64,000 bases of DNA from Exiguobacterium profundum (GTDB lineage: Bacteria; Bacillota; Bacilli; Exiguobacteriales; Exiguobacteriaceae). The position numbers and the translations under genes were made by a program. Under the pieces are notes generated by a model that worked only from the letters and a program-made list of their open reading frames with translations, had not been told where the DNA came from and did no database searches. This document shows, piece after piece, positions 53,152 through 60,826 of the stretch (position 1 is its first letter; every line of letters starts with the position of its first letter). The DNA is taken from positions 170,684 through 234,683 of the forward strand of contig NZ_MRSV01000001.1 of assembly GCF_001909285.1 (NCBI RefSeq), written 5' to 3'.

Positions 53152-53173
53152 ATAGTTACTTCAACGATACTAT
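53152..53173. promoter_or_regulatory. Candidate HxlR operator
   Basis: ATAGT-N12-ACTAT inverted repeat in the divergent promoter region between the VOC gene and the HxlR gene, resembling the TACTAT/ATAGTA-type sites of YodB/CatR regulators. Confidence 0.4.
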
Positions 53174-53190
53174 TGGAAAGGAAGAGCGAC

Positions 53191-53517
53191 GTGACTAACA
53201 TAACAAGCTGTGAAGTCGATACGGCACTCGAACTGATTACAGGAAAATGGAAACATTCCATCCTCCTCGTGTTGATCAATGGAGATACATTGCGTTTCAG
53301 TGAGTTGAAACGCGCGTTACCAAAAATCAGCCAAAAGATATTGACCGCACAACTCCGCGACTTAGAAGAACAGGATATCGTCATCCGGACCGTCTATCCA
53401 GAAGTTCCACCACGTGTCGATTATCGCTTAAGTGAGTACGGGAAAACACTGATTCCGATTCTCGAAGCGATGAACGAATGGGGAATGCGTCATGCCGAAC
53501 GGATGCGCTCTAATTAG
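53191..53517 (+). CDS. HxlR/YodB-type redox regulator
   Basis: Winged-helix regulator of 108 residues. The fold markers are ALELITGKWKHSILLVLINGDTLRFSELKRALPKISQKILTAQLRDLE and the wing VPPRVDYRLSEYGKTL. A single conserved-position cysteine near the N-terminus (TSCEVD, Cys6) matches the electrophile-sensing Cys6 of YodB/CatR. GTG at 53191 follows AAAGGAAGAG; the frame is open far upstream but into the VOC gene. It probably represses the divergent dioxygenase under normal conditions. Confidence 0.88.
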   Translation: MTNITSCEVDTALELITGKWKHSILLVLINGDTLRFSELKRALPKISQKILTAQLRDLEEQDIVIRTVYPEVPPRVDYRLSEYGKTLIPILEAMNEWGMRHAERMRSN

Positions 53518-53597
53518 TTGTCCACATGTGGATAACCCATTTTTTCTACTGAACATATCACTTATCCACAGGAGGTTGTCATGATTCGTTATCCACA
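53518..53597. promoter_or_regulatory. Cluster of four DnaA boxes
   Basis: TTGTCCACA (53518-53526), TGTGGATAA (53527-53535, the minus-strand form of TTATCCACA), TTATCCACA (53562-53570) and TTATCCACA (53589-53597, inside the first codons of the S66 gene). The first two abut head to head as an 18-base palindrome-like unit, and the last two are 27 bases apart. Three are exact DnaA consensus boxes. Confidence 0.75.
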
Positions 53598-54588
53598 GTT
53601 AACCGGTCATCAAATTGGTGTCACCGCCCCTTCGTCAGGTATACCAGAAGAACTGCACCATCTATTGCATCAAGCGGAACATAAGTTTTCCAATCGAGGG
53701 TTCACATTGCAATTCACTCCGAATGCGTGGAAACAACGATTTGGGAAGTCCGCTCCGGCTCGAGTCCGTGCACATGAACTGACATCTCTACTTCAAGATG
53801 ACAATGTCGACTTGATTGTTCCGCCCTGGGGTGGGGAACTCTTAATGGAAATCCTCGATCACATCGAGTGGCAGTCCTTGTCCGCAAAATGGATGCTCGG
53901 TTATTCGGATACGAGTCTATTACTTTTTGTGTATACGCTAAAAACCGGAATCGCCTCCGCCCACGGTCCAAACTTAGTCGACTTGCGTGCCGATATGTGG
54001 GACGAGACGAGTTCACGCTGGCTCGATGTATTGTCGACGCGGACCGACGAAACGGTCATCCAACGCTCGTCCGAGAAGTTCCAAAACGAATGGCAGCATG
54101 ATAATCCGACGCCACATCTGTTTCATCTGACGGAGACGACCGAATGGAAAGCGAACGGTGGGCAAAAAGCGACAGGTCGATTGCTTGGTGGATGTCTCGA
54201 TGTGCTCTTACATACAATTGGGACGCCATATGGAGACGTCAAGACGTTCCAACATAATCACCTGAACAATGAACCGATCCTTTGGTACTTTGAGAATGCC
54301 GAGATGAACGTCCCCGCATTAAAAAGGACCCTCCTTCAAATGAAGTGGGCCGGTTGGTTCGATCATACGTCTGGTATTCTATTCGGACGGAGTGATGCCC
54401 CCTCTGTACATCAAGACTATACGGTCGAGATGGTGTATGAGGAGCTTCATCACATGTTAGAAGTTCCTATTTTTTTCGACATCGACTGCGGACACGTTCC
54501 TCCTCAGATGACACTCGTCAACGGGGCTCACGCTTCTGTGCAGGTCGAGTATGGCAAAGGGACATTGATTCAAACGTTCAAGGGCTGA
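53581..54588 (+). CDS. LD-carboxypeptidase/MccF-family serine peptidase (S66)
   Basis: Cytosolic peptidase of 335 residues. The S66 motifs are APSSG near the start, the nucleophile region MLGYSDTSLLL (Ser near residue 119), the Glu in WYFENAEM and the late His in DIDCGHVPPQ. The family includes peptidoglycan LD-carboxypeptidase LdcA (murein recycling) and MccF, which inactivates microcin C; the MccF-like form is favoured by length. The ATG at 53581 follows AGGAGG, and DnaA boxes surround the start. Confidence 0.85.
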   Translation: MIRYPQLTGHQIGVTAPSSGIPEELHHLLHQAEHKFSNRGFTLQFTPNAWKQRFGKSAPARVRAHELTSLLQDDNVDLIVPPWGGELLMEILDHIEWQSLSAKWMLGYSDTSLLLFVYTLKTGIASAHGPNLVDLRADMWDETSSRWLDVLSTRTDETVIQRSSEKFQNEWQHDNPTPHLFHLTETTEWKANGGQKATGRLLGGCLDVLLHTIGTPYGDVKTFQHNHLNNEPILWYFENAEMNVPALKRTLLQMKWAGWFDHTSGILFGRSDAPSVHQDYTVEMVYEELHHMLEVPIFFDIDCGHVPPQMTLVNGAHASVQVEYGKGTLIQTFKG

Positions 54589-54604
54589 TGCGTCAGCCCT
54601 TGAT
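54584..54604 (-). terminator. Hairpin between convergent genes
   Basis: GGGCTGA TGCG TCAGCCC followed by a short TTGATTT run; a modest terminator. Confidence 0.55.
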
Positions 54605-55783
54605 TTGTTGTAGCAACGTTTCTAAACGTTTGCGAAACAGACCTTGCGGGAACTCTGCTACTTGTTCTTCGATGACCGGTACCCAGTCGTCTCCGCATCC
54701 GTTCAGTGTTCCCCTTAATAAACCTTCGTAGTAAATCGCGATATCGACTAAGCTATGTGTTTTCCACTCATCTCTGTTTTCCCATAATGCCAATAAACAC
54801 TCTCTTCCCATTTCCGTTTCCCCTCGAAAAGCGTAGTACACACCTTTCGCCATCGAAATCGCTGCTATAAATGGTTCGACATCTGTCGTGAGAGATTCCA
54901 TCAATTTGATGTTCTTTCCTAATAGTTTGACATGTCGATATTCCATCGCATAGAGCGCTTCAGAAAGTGCCACTTTGATTTCAGCCAAACGATCTTCCGT
55001 GAATTGAATATATTGCTTCGCCTTTTGTAACGACTCATGAATTTTCTTCTCATCGTTCAAATAGAGCGCGCAAATCGAAATGGTGCGATACACGTCGTCC
55101 GCACGGTAGTAGATTCTTGTCCGTGTCATATACTCGAGCACGTCTTCAAGCTGTCGAATTGCCCCTTCTAAATCCTCATCACAAAGAAGATTCTTAAATA
55201 CAATTAACATGGCATATTCAGTTCGTGTCTTTGTTTTCATATATTTTGCATCAAGTAGTTCTATCGCTTCAATCCGTTCAATCGATTCCTCGTAGCGGTT
55301 CCACATCAATAAATAATAAGCCTGGCTAATTCGTCCCATCGCCAATTCTTCGGACTCACCTAGCTTCTCAAAAATCTCAATCGCGCGGTCATAGTAAGCT
55401 AGTACTCTCTCATTCTCGCCCTCTTGAAAGTACGTATCACCGTACAGCATATATGCTTTTCCTTGCCACACGGAGTTCATTTCTTCCTGTAAGTAAGGCT
55501 TGAGCATTTCCCGAATTTTTTGATCCGGTAGTGAAATGAGTTGCATCTCCTCAAATTCTAGCTTTTCCACCAGCGACTGTAGTTCGACCTCTTTTGGATC
55601 GGTCAATAACTGTTGCATCGAGACATCTAATCGACTGGCAAGTTCTCGTAAACTGCGCATCGATGCCTCTGCTTTTCCGTTCTCAATCATACTGAGCATC
55701 GATTTTGTGACAATCCCTTCCGCCAGCTGCGTCTGAGTCATTTTTTTTTTTTTTCGCAATGCTTTAATGCGCTCACCAATCAT
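54593..55783 (-). CDS. XRE-family regulator with TPR domain (RRNPP-like)
   Basis: Regulator of 396 residues. The N-terminal helix-turn-helix (RIKALRKKKKMTQTQLAEGIVTKSMLSMIENGK, about residues 5-37) is followed by a long series of helical TPR-like repeats (about 70-390), the layout of PlcR/NprR/Rap-type cell-cell signalling regulators. No signal-peptide gene is visible nearby, so peptide control is inference. A14/T14 lies in the KKKK codons of the helix-turn-helix. Divergent from an MFS pump with palindromes between. Confidence 0.82.
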   Translation of the reverse strand: MIGERIKALRKKKKMTQTQLAEGIVTKSMLSMIENGKAEASMRSLRELASRLDVSMQQLLTDPKEVELQSLVEKLEFEEMQLISLPDQKIREMLKPYLQEEMNSVWQGKAYMLYGDTYFQEGENERVLAYYDRAIEIFEKLGESEELAMGRISQAYYLLMWNRYEESIERIEAIELLDAKYMKTKTRTEYAMLIVFKNLLCDEDLEGAIRQLEDVLEYMTRTRIYYRADDVYRTISICALYLNDEKKIHESLQKAKQYIQFTEDRLAEIKVALSEALYAMEYRHVKLLGKNIKLMESLTTDVEPFIAAISMAKGVYYAFRGETEMGRECLLALWENRDEWKTHSLVDIAIYYEGLLRGTLNGCGDDWVPVIEEQVAEFPQGLFRKRLETLLQQIKG

Positions 55784-55795
55784 ATGTCACCTCTA

Positions 55796-55818
55796 AAAGT
55801 TAAATTATATTGAACTTT
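55796..55818. promoter_or_regulatory. Palindrome near the XRE-TPR start
   Basis: AAAGTT-N11-AACTTT inverted repeat, 13 bases upstream of the XRE-TPR start codon; likely autoregulatory site (inference). Confidence 0.4.
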
Positions 55819-55821
55819 ATA

Positions 55822-55850
55822 TTTACAATTCACTTCGTTGCCTTTATGAT
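55822..55850 (+). promoter_or_regulatory. Sigma-A promoter of the MFS pump
   Basis: TTTACA (55822-55827), 17-base spacer, TATGAT (55845-55850), with a palindrome just downstream. Confidence 0.6.
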
Positions 55851-55853
55851 AAT

Positions 55854-55870
55854 GTTAAATCACATTTAAC
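55854..55870. promoter_or_regulatory. Perfect palindrome at the MFS transcript start
   Basis: GTTAAAT-CAC-ATTTAAC, 7+7 perfect inverted repeat placed just after the -10 box, where a repressor would block transcription. Confidence 0.5.
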
Positions 55871-55892
55871 TAATTTGCAAAGGAGTGTTTCT

Positions 55893-57146
55893 ATGAAGTT
55901 TCTCTCTTCAAATCTATCAATTTTACTGCTCGGTAAATTCATGTCGTTATTCGCATCCAACTTATTTACGTTTGTGGCGGGACTCATGGTGTTGACGACG
56001 ACCGGATCTGGGCTCCAATTCGCCTTCGTTCTCCTCGCAGGTACATTACCCCGTGTGCTTCTATCCCCATTCGCCGGCGCTTATGCAGACAAACTTGACC
56101 GAAAGCGAGTCATCATTAGGATGGAGTCTTTGAACGGAGGATTATTTTTACTCGCAGGTGTTGGAAGCTTACTTTGGACGTTTGAAGCACCCGCTTTTTA
56201 CGTCATCACATTCTTCTTAGCGATCGTTTCCACTTTCTTATCGGTCACGTTATCAAGTTCGATTCCTCTTTTATTTGAGGAAGATGAACTGCAACGCGCC
56301 AACTCTCTCATTCAAAGTATCATCTCCATCTCAAGCATCGGTACCCCGCTTCTTGCCGGGGCACTGTTTAAGCTTATACCGATTCCTGTCTTTTTTTTTA
56401 GTTCTGCTCTATTCTTTATGATTGCCGCACTTCTCGCCTCTCGACTTAAATTTCATCAGAAAGAGGTCGCACCCACCGAACAATCGACTTGGGAAGACGT
56501 ACGGTCCGGTCTGTCTTACTTGAAACAACAAAGAGTCTTGTGGACAGTTGCTGTCCTCGCCGCATTTTTGAACTTCTTCTTCGTCGCATCGGAAGTGTTG
56601 TTCCCGATTGCAGCGTTACAGGAAGTCGGTGTGTCCCCGTTTCAATTCGGACTCCTTGAAAGCATGGTCGCCATTGGTTTTTTAGTCGCTTCCTTACTTC
56701 ATGCCTTACCGTTATTCAAAATCAAACATCGCTTAGCAACGATGCGATCCGCTTTGACCATTCTTAGTATCCTGTTCGTCGGACCTGCCATTCCATTATA
56801 TTTTAACTTCAACGTCCTCACGTCGATATTCTTTTTCGCGACATTCGCTTTATTGAGTGGTTTCTTGATTGTGCGTGTCAACATCCCGATTCAATTGTTC
56901 CTCCAAACGAATACGGATCCAAACTATTTAGGACGCGTGATTGGGGTACTCGAATCACTCGCGATGGGAATTACACCGATTGGCTTTATCCTATTCGGGG
57001 TATTGAGCGACCTCGTCTCGGTTGCCCATCTCTACACCGCTTGTATGGTGGGTCTACTCATCTGTACGTTCGTCCTTACGTACCGAATCCGGCATGACAT
57101 CCAAGCAGAACGAGATGCAGCCCAGTCAATGGAACGTGTATCGTAA
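55893..57146 (+). CDS. MFS transporter (macrolide-efflux-like)
   Basis: Twelve-helix major facilitator of 417 residues, resembling the MefA/enterobactin-exporter-like DHA3 branch (ASNLFTFVAGLMVLTTTGSG, GAYADKLDRKRVI as the loop 2-3 motif). Probably exports a drug or peptide-like compound. ATG at 55893 follows AAAGGAG; an in-frame start six codons upstream has no binding site. It shares its control region with the XRE-TPR regulator. Confidence 0.85.
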   Translation: MKFLSSNLSILLLGKFMSLFASNLFTFVAGLMVLTTTGSGLQFAFVLLAGTLPRVLLSPFAGAYADKLDRKRVIIRMESLNGGLFLLAGVGSLLWTFEAPAFYVITFFLAIVSTFLSVTLSSSIPLLFEEDELQRANSLIQSIISISSIGTPLLAGALFKLIPIPVFFFSSALFFMIAALLASRLKFHQKEVAPTEQSTWEDVRSGLSYLKQQRVLWTVAVLAAFLNFFFVASEVLFPIAALQEVGVSPFQFGLLESMVAIGFLVASLLHALPLFKIKHRLATMRSALTILSILFVGPAIPLYFNFNVLTSIFFFATFALLSGFLIVRVNIPIQLFLQTNTDPNYLGRVIGVLESLAMGITPIGFILFGVLSDLVSVAHLYTACMVGLLICTFVLTYRIRHDIQAERDAAQSMERVS

Positions 57147-57148
57147 CG

Positions 57149-57184
57149 AAAAAAGACATCGAACGAATCAGTTCGATGTCTTCT
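57149..57184. terminator. Bidirectional terminator
   Basis: AAGACATCGAAC ... GTTCGATGTCTT stem between convergent genes. Confidence 0.88.
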
Positions 57185-57464
57185 CTGTTGACGGGAGTAC
57201 CCGTTTTTCTAATAAAAATGGTCCGAATGGGATAACCGATGCCGTGACAGCAAGTGTCAAAACTTTGAATCCCCAGCGCAAGCGCCATGCCATATACATC
57301 GCTGCGAGCACGTAGGCCACAAATAAGAAACCATGTGCTGCACCTACGATACTGACCGCGAGTGGAATGCCGGCCATATATTTCAACGGCATCGCGATGA
57401 ACAGTAACAACAAGAAGGATACACCTTCTGTGTAGCCAAGCCATTTAAAATGAGTCGTAGTCAT
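57168..57464 (-). CDS. DUF3817 family membrane protein
   Basis: A 98-residue integral membrane protein with three helices and the family pattern FKWLGYTEGVSFLLLLFIAMPLKY...GAAHGFLFVAYVLAA...PFGPFLLEKRV. Members such as Bacillus YdzA have no assigned function; no enzymatic motif is seen. AAAGGAGAACG precedes the ATG. Single-gene unit. Confidence 0.85.
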   Translation of the reverse strand: MTTTHFKWLGYTEGVSFLLLLFIAMPLKYMAGIPLAVSIVGAAHGFLFVAYVLAAMYMAWRLRWGFKVLTLAVTASVIPFGPFLLEKRVLPSTEKTSN

Positions 57465-57544
57465 ATGCGTTCTCCTTTATTTCTGTAGGCTATGTCTATC
57501 GTAGCCGAAACGTGAGAGGTTTGTCACAAGAGAACGCATAAAAG

Positions 57545-58054
57545 TTACGAGGCTATTTGACGATTTGGTGAACGATGTAACACTTTCGTGTCGACAAAGC
57601 GGCGAAGGAACAACCCGTCGACCCCAATTTTTCCAGCGTTATGACCGGCAACTAAAATCAAGACAGATACGATCAACATCGTTGGGTTCGTACTGACTGT
57701 TCCTGATAGTAAGAACGCCATGTTCATGACAAGTCCGAAGAACGCTGCGCTACGTGTGAGGGCACCGAGCAATAATCCTAAGCCTACCAAGAATTCCCCG
57801 TAAGGAATCAGGACATCGAATAGCCCGGCGTTTGGAATCGCAAAGTTTTCTAGGAATGCAGCCCACCATCCAGCAACGGCCGGATGTTCTCCAGAAGCGA
57901 GTGACACCGCATTGTTTAAGAATCCTTCTGTTCCAAAACCTCCCGTGATTTTACCCCAACCTGCCGTTAACCAATGATAACCGAGCCATACACGTAACAC
58001 CGTCAAGATCGCTGTAGCGATGTTATGATTTTGCCAAAATTTCGTGAACATCAT
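57545..58054 (-). CDS. DoxX-family membrane protein
   Basis: A 169-residue protein with four membrane helices of the DoxX/TQO small-subunit family (AILTVLRVWLGYHWLTAGWGKITGG...LIPYGEFLVGLGLLLGALTR). Members accompany quinone or thiosulfate redox systems, but this lone gene has no obvious partner. GGGAGG precedes the ATG. The upstream region has Rex/FNR-type palindromes, fitting redox control. Confidence 0.85.
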   Translation of the reverse strand: MMFTKFWQNHNIATAILTVLRVWLGYHWLTAGWGKITGGFGTEGFLNNAVSLASGEHPAVAGWWAAFLENFAIPNAGLFDVLIPYGEFLVGLGLLLGALTRSAAFFGLVMNMAFLLSGTVSTNPTMLIVSVLILVAGHNAGKIGVDGLFLRRFVDTKVLHRSPNRQIAS

Positions 58055-58088
58055 AATTCCTCCCTTTCAAGAAGTTAAATAAATGTAT

Positions 58089-58134
58089 AATGTGATTACA
58101 TTCACAATATACCATTCATGTTCACTATTTCACA
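58089..58134. promoter_or_regulatory. Rex/FNR-like sites before the DoxX gene
   Basis: TGTGATTACATTCACA (58091-58106) is a full TGTGA-N6-TCACA site, and TGTTCACTATTTCACA (58119-58134) is a second, imperfect one 28 bases upstream. On the gene's strand the first reads TTGTGA-N6-TCACAT, 17 of 18 positions of the Rex pattern as well. The -10-like TTATAC lies directly beside it. Confidence 0.5.
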
Positions 58135-58197
58135 TATGTATTTTCCTTTGTTCATGATTCGTCCATATGTACGCCATATTCTATTCACAATCATCCA

Positions 58198-58229
58198 CAA
58201 AAAAAGACACCTGATTTAGGTGTCTTAGA
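58198..58229 (-). terminator. Terminator after the stress FMN-binding gene
   Basis: Minus-strand AAGACACCT / AGGTGTCTT stem followed by TTTTTTG. Confidence 0.88.
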
Positions 58230-58234
58230 AGAGA

Positions 58235-58648
58235 TTATAGTGTCACTTCTTGTGGTGGTTGACCTTTCTTGTTCATCACGCGCATCGATTCCGGTTCGAT
58301 TTTAAGGATCACAAGCTTTGGATCGTCCGGACCATCGAACCATCCTTCAAGTTTCTCATTCCATACTTTCTCTTTCATCGATTCATCATCCGACACGGTC
58401 GCTTTACCGAGGATTTCTAAGTAAGTGTCGCCCACACCATCTCCATCGTAGCCGATTAAAATATGCGTATATGGATTCTTTTCTAGTTCTTCTACTTTAT
58501 CTGTATCGTTAGAGGTTGCTGTGTAGAGTGTGAAATCATCATGGAAAAATGTCATATATCGACTGTGGGGTTTCACCTTATACACGGTCGCCATCGTCCC
58601 GACATTGCTACCCTCTAGAATTTTTAACGCTGTGTCTTTTGCACTCAT
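58235..58648 (-). CDS. Pyridoxamine 5'-phosphate oxidase-fold stress protein (YdaG/GSP26-like)
   Basis: Split-barrel FMN-binding protein of 137 residues close to Bacillus YdaG (general stress protein 26). Markers are NVGTMATVYKVKPHSRYMTFFHDDFTLYTAT and the later NPYTHILIGYDGDGVGDTYLEILGKA. It is not the PdxH enzyme (no PLP-site residues). ATG at 58648 follows AAGGAGG; an in-frame start upstream lies in that site. A sigma-B-like promoter fits a stress role. Confidence 0.83.
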   Translation of the reverse strand: MSAKDTALKILEGSNVGTMATVYKVKPHSRYMTFFHDDFTLYTATSNDTDKVEELEKNPYTHILIGYDGDGVGDTYLEILGKATVSDDESMKEKVWNEKLEGWFDGPDDPKLVILKIEPESMRVMNKKGQPPQEVTL

Positions 58649-58685
58649 TCCAAATTCCTCCTTCATGATTTGTCGCTCGTATACT

Positions 58686-58712
58686 GTTCCCTCAAACTAT
58701 GAGATAAAAAAC
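58686..58712 (-). promoter_or_regulatory. Sigma-B-like promoter of the YdaG-like gene
   Basis: GTTTTT (58707-58712), 15-base spacer, GGGAAC (58686-58691) on the minus strand, 38 bases before the start codon. Confidence 0.45.
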
Positions 58713-58745
58713 AAAAAAACCTGCTCGCCGATGCGAGCAGGTATC
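58706..58745 (-). terminator. Terminator after the cold-shock gene
   Basis: Minus-strand CCTGCTCGCATCGGCGAGCAGG stem followed by TTTTTTTG. Confidence 0.92.
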
Positions 58746-58765
58746 ATATTCCTTAGAAAGGAAGA

Positions 58766-58966
58766 TTAGATTTTTTCAACGTTAGAAGCTTGTGGTCCAC
58801 GAGCTCCGTCAGTGATTTCGAAAGTTACTTCTTGGCCTTCTTCAAGTGTTTTGAAGCCGTCGCCTTGGATTGCTGAGAAGTGTACGAATACGTCGTCTCC
58901 GCCTTCCATTTCGATGAAGCCGTAACCTTTTTCTGAGTTAAACCATTTTACTTTACCTGTGTTCAT
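58766..58966 (-). CDS. Cold-shock protein (CspA family)
   Basis: Single cold-shock domain RNA chaperone of 66 residues. The RNA-binding motifs RNP1 (KGYGFIEM, residues 14-21) and RNP2 (VFVHFSAIQ, residues 27-35) are complete. A long 5' leader of about 150 bases with hairpins precedes it, typical for cold-shock mRNAs. AGGAGGG precedes the ATG. Paralogues elsewhere in the genome are likely. Confidence 0.96.
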   Translation of the reverse strand: MNTGKVKWFNSEKGYGFIEMEGGDDVFVHFSAIQGDGFKTLEEGQEVTFEITDGARGPQASNVEKI

Positions 58967-59123
58967 GAATGAACCCTCCTGAAATAAACGCTATGCGTTA
59001 TAGTAGTGCCTTACTAGAAAAAACATAAACAAAAAAAATACAAGCCTCTGGATTATCTAATGAAAAATAATCCCAAGCACTTGTGAATTATGATTCCAGC
59101 TATTCTTAATTAAGCACATATTG
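58967..59123 (-). promoter_or_regulatory. Long 5' leader of the cold-shock gene
   Basis: About 150 bases between promoter and start, including GGATTATTTTTC ... GATAATCC (a stem near 59055-59085) and U-rich stretches. It is likely a temperature-responsive leader as in other csp mRNAs; no known conserved riboswitch was recognised. Confidence 0.55.
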
Positions 59124-59152
59124 AATATAACACGACTAGATGTTTCTGTCTA
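59124..59152 (-). promoter_or_regulatory. Sigma-A promoter of the cold-shock gene
   Basis: TAGACA (59147-59152), 17-base spacer, TATATT (59124-59129) on the minus strand. Confidence 0.65.
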
Positions 59153-59227
59153 GTAAATACTTCTGATTGCTAAAAAACAAGGTGAAACGGGTACATGCTA
59201 GAGAAGATGATGCTAGGAGGATTTATT

Positions 59228-60826
59228 ATGAAAAACGTAAAGGACACACAATCAATCGCATCGATGATTGCCTCTTATTCCGATTGGTCGGAAGAAGACC
59301 TCATCCAGCAATCACTTGAATGGCACCGTGCTACACGGGAAGCTTCTTACTTCGAGCAACAACAATCTCTCCCGTGTCGAATCCCATTGACGGAACGGAT
59401 CACCCCTGTCCGCACGTCCTTTCCGCTCGAGCAAGTCGACGGCATCGTTCGTCCCGTCTGGATGCGTCGGCTCGATGCCGAATATTTGAATTTACTGCAG
59501 ACGACGAAACAACGTGTTGATGTGACGGACTATGGTGCTATCGGAGATGGAAAAACGGATTGTACCCTCGCCTTTCGACTCGCCATCCGTTCTAACCGTC
59601 GTGTCTTTGTCCCAGCAGGCGTTTATATCGTTCGGGGGATTCGTCTGCCTTCCAACTGCGTGCTCGAAGGTGCCGGACAAGACGTCACGATTCTCAAACT
59701 GTCCGACCATGCACCAAAGCATCGACGATTGCTACGAAACGCCACCCCTTTTGCAGGAAATCATCATATCGAGGTTTGTCACCTGACGCTCGATTGGAAT
59801 GTCGCACGATTAGGCGATGTGAAACGGACGACGAGCGGTGACACGACATCGAGCGCCTTGACGTTTGCCCATGTGACATATGGATGGGTGCATCATGTGA
59901 CGGCTAAAAATGCTGGGCTCCATGCGTTCGACATCACGTCTCCGCACTATCATTACTTAGGGGACGGGCTTCGCGCGGCAAACGGGAGCCGATATATCCA
60001 TCTCGATCATCTCGAGGCGATGAATTATGGGGATGACGGAATCACCACACACCATAGTGATGCCATTTATATTACCAACTGCTATTGTCATCATCCTCAC
60101 GGTCGAACACACGCCTTAGGGTTCTCAAACTCAAATGGGATTGAGATTGATGACGGTTCGCGGCACGTCACACTCGTTCACAATAGAACGGAAGGCTGCT
60201 TTGGAGGCATCGAAGTAAAAGCACATGGGACCTCATCTGCCGCACACGACGTTCATATCTTCGGCCATCTTTCGGTGCATGACAATCGTTCATTTAACTT
60301 CCGTCACATCGGTCATCATTTAGCAGACGATCCGAACTCAGAGACAGCCCGCTTCCTATCAGGCACAAACTTAGTGTCCGTCGAGCCGGTTCACAGTTCA
60401 CTCTATACAAAATCCTCACCACGAAGCCTGGTTGTATCGGCCTATCAGGACGTCTTGATTCATGGTTTGACTGCAATCGGCGACCCGACCTACGATTACG
60501 AACAACATCCGGCACTTGCGATCCAATACAAATCGAGACGCGTTCAACTGAAACGAATCGCCGTGCGCGGGTTTACCACAGCCCGAGCCGACCTCGAACT
60601 ATTTGGGGGAGATAACCGCACCGATGAAGTGACTATCGATGCCTTACGATGCCAAGAATCTGCACCTATCGCTCTAAAAATCGGTCGTCACCTCGAACAC
60701 CTTGCTCTTCATCAGATAAAAAAGAAGAAAAAAAGCGGAGATGTACTCATCTCCACGAAAAGCCCGATTGATGTGCATGATTTACTCGCTCAAGGATTTT
60801 CAGACCGGGTGCGCTCAGACGTTTGA
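59228..60826 (+). CDS. Right-handed beta-helix protein (pectate lyase 3 / GH28-related)
   Basis: A 532-residue protein with an N-terminal helical part (1-70), then the pectate-lyase-3 start motif VDVTDYGAIGDGKTDCTLAF (about residues 97-116) and a parallel beta-helix to about residue 500 (RYIHLDHLEAMNYGDDGI, HVTLVHNRTEGCFGGIEVKAHG). Such folds cleave or bind polysaccharides. There is no signal peptide or membrane helix, so secretion by the normal route is not evident. ATG at 59228 follows AGGAGG; the gene ends 37 bases inside the convergent flavodoxin gene. Confidence 0.82.
   Translation: MKNVKDTQSIASMIASYSDWSEEDLIQQSLEWHRATREASYFEQQQSLPCRIPLTERITPVRTSFPLEQVDGIVRPVWMRRLDAEYLNLLQTTKQRVDVTDYGAIGDGKTDCTLAFRLAIRSNRRVFVPAGVYIVRGIRLPSNCVLEGAGQDVTILKLSDHAPKHRRLLRNATPFAGNHHIEVCHLTLDWNVARLGDVKRTTSGDTTSSALTFAHVTYGWVHHVTAKNAGLHAFDITSPHYHYLGDGLRAANGSRYIHLDHLEAMNYGDDGITTHHSDAIYITNCYCHHPHGRTHALGFSNSNGIEIDDGSRHVTLVHNRTEGCFGGIEVKAHGTSSAAHDVHIFGHLSVHDNRSFNFRHIGHHLADDPNSETARFLSGTNLVSVEPVHSSLYTKSSPRSLVVSAYQDVLIHGLTAIGDPTYDYEQHPALAIQYKSRRVQLKRIAVRGFTTARADLELFGGDNRTDEVTIDALRCQESAPIALKIGRHLEHLALHQIKKKKKSGDVLISTKSPIDVHDLLAQGFSDRVRSDV

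Noticed and set aside
53518-53600. Chromosomal replication origin at the DnaA-box cluster
   Set aside because: No dnaA/dnaN/recF genes, no clear AT-rich unwinding element with DnaA-trio repeats, and the last box is inside a coding region.
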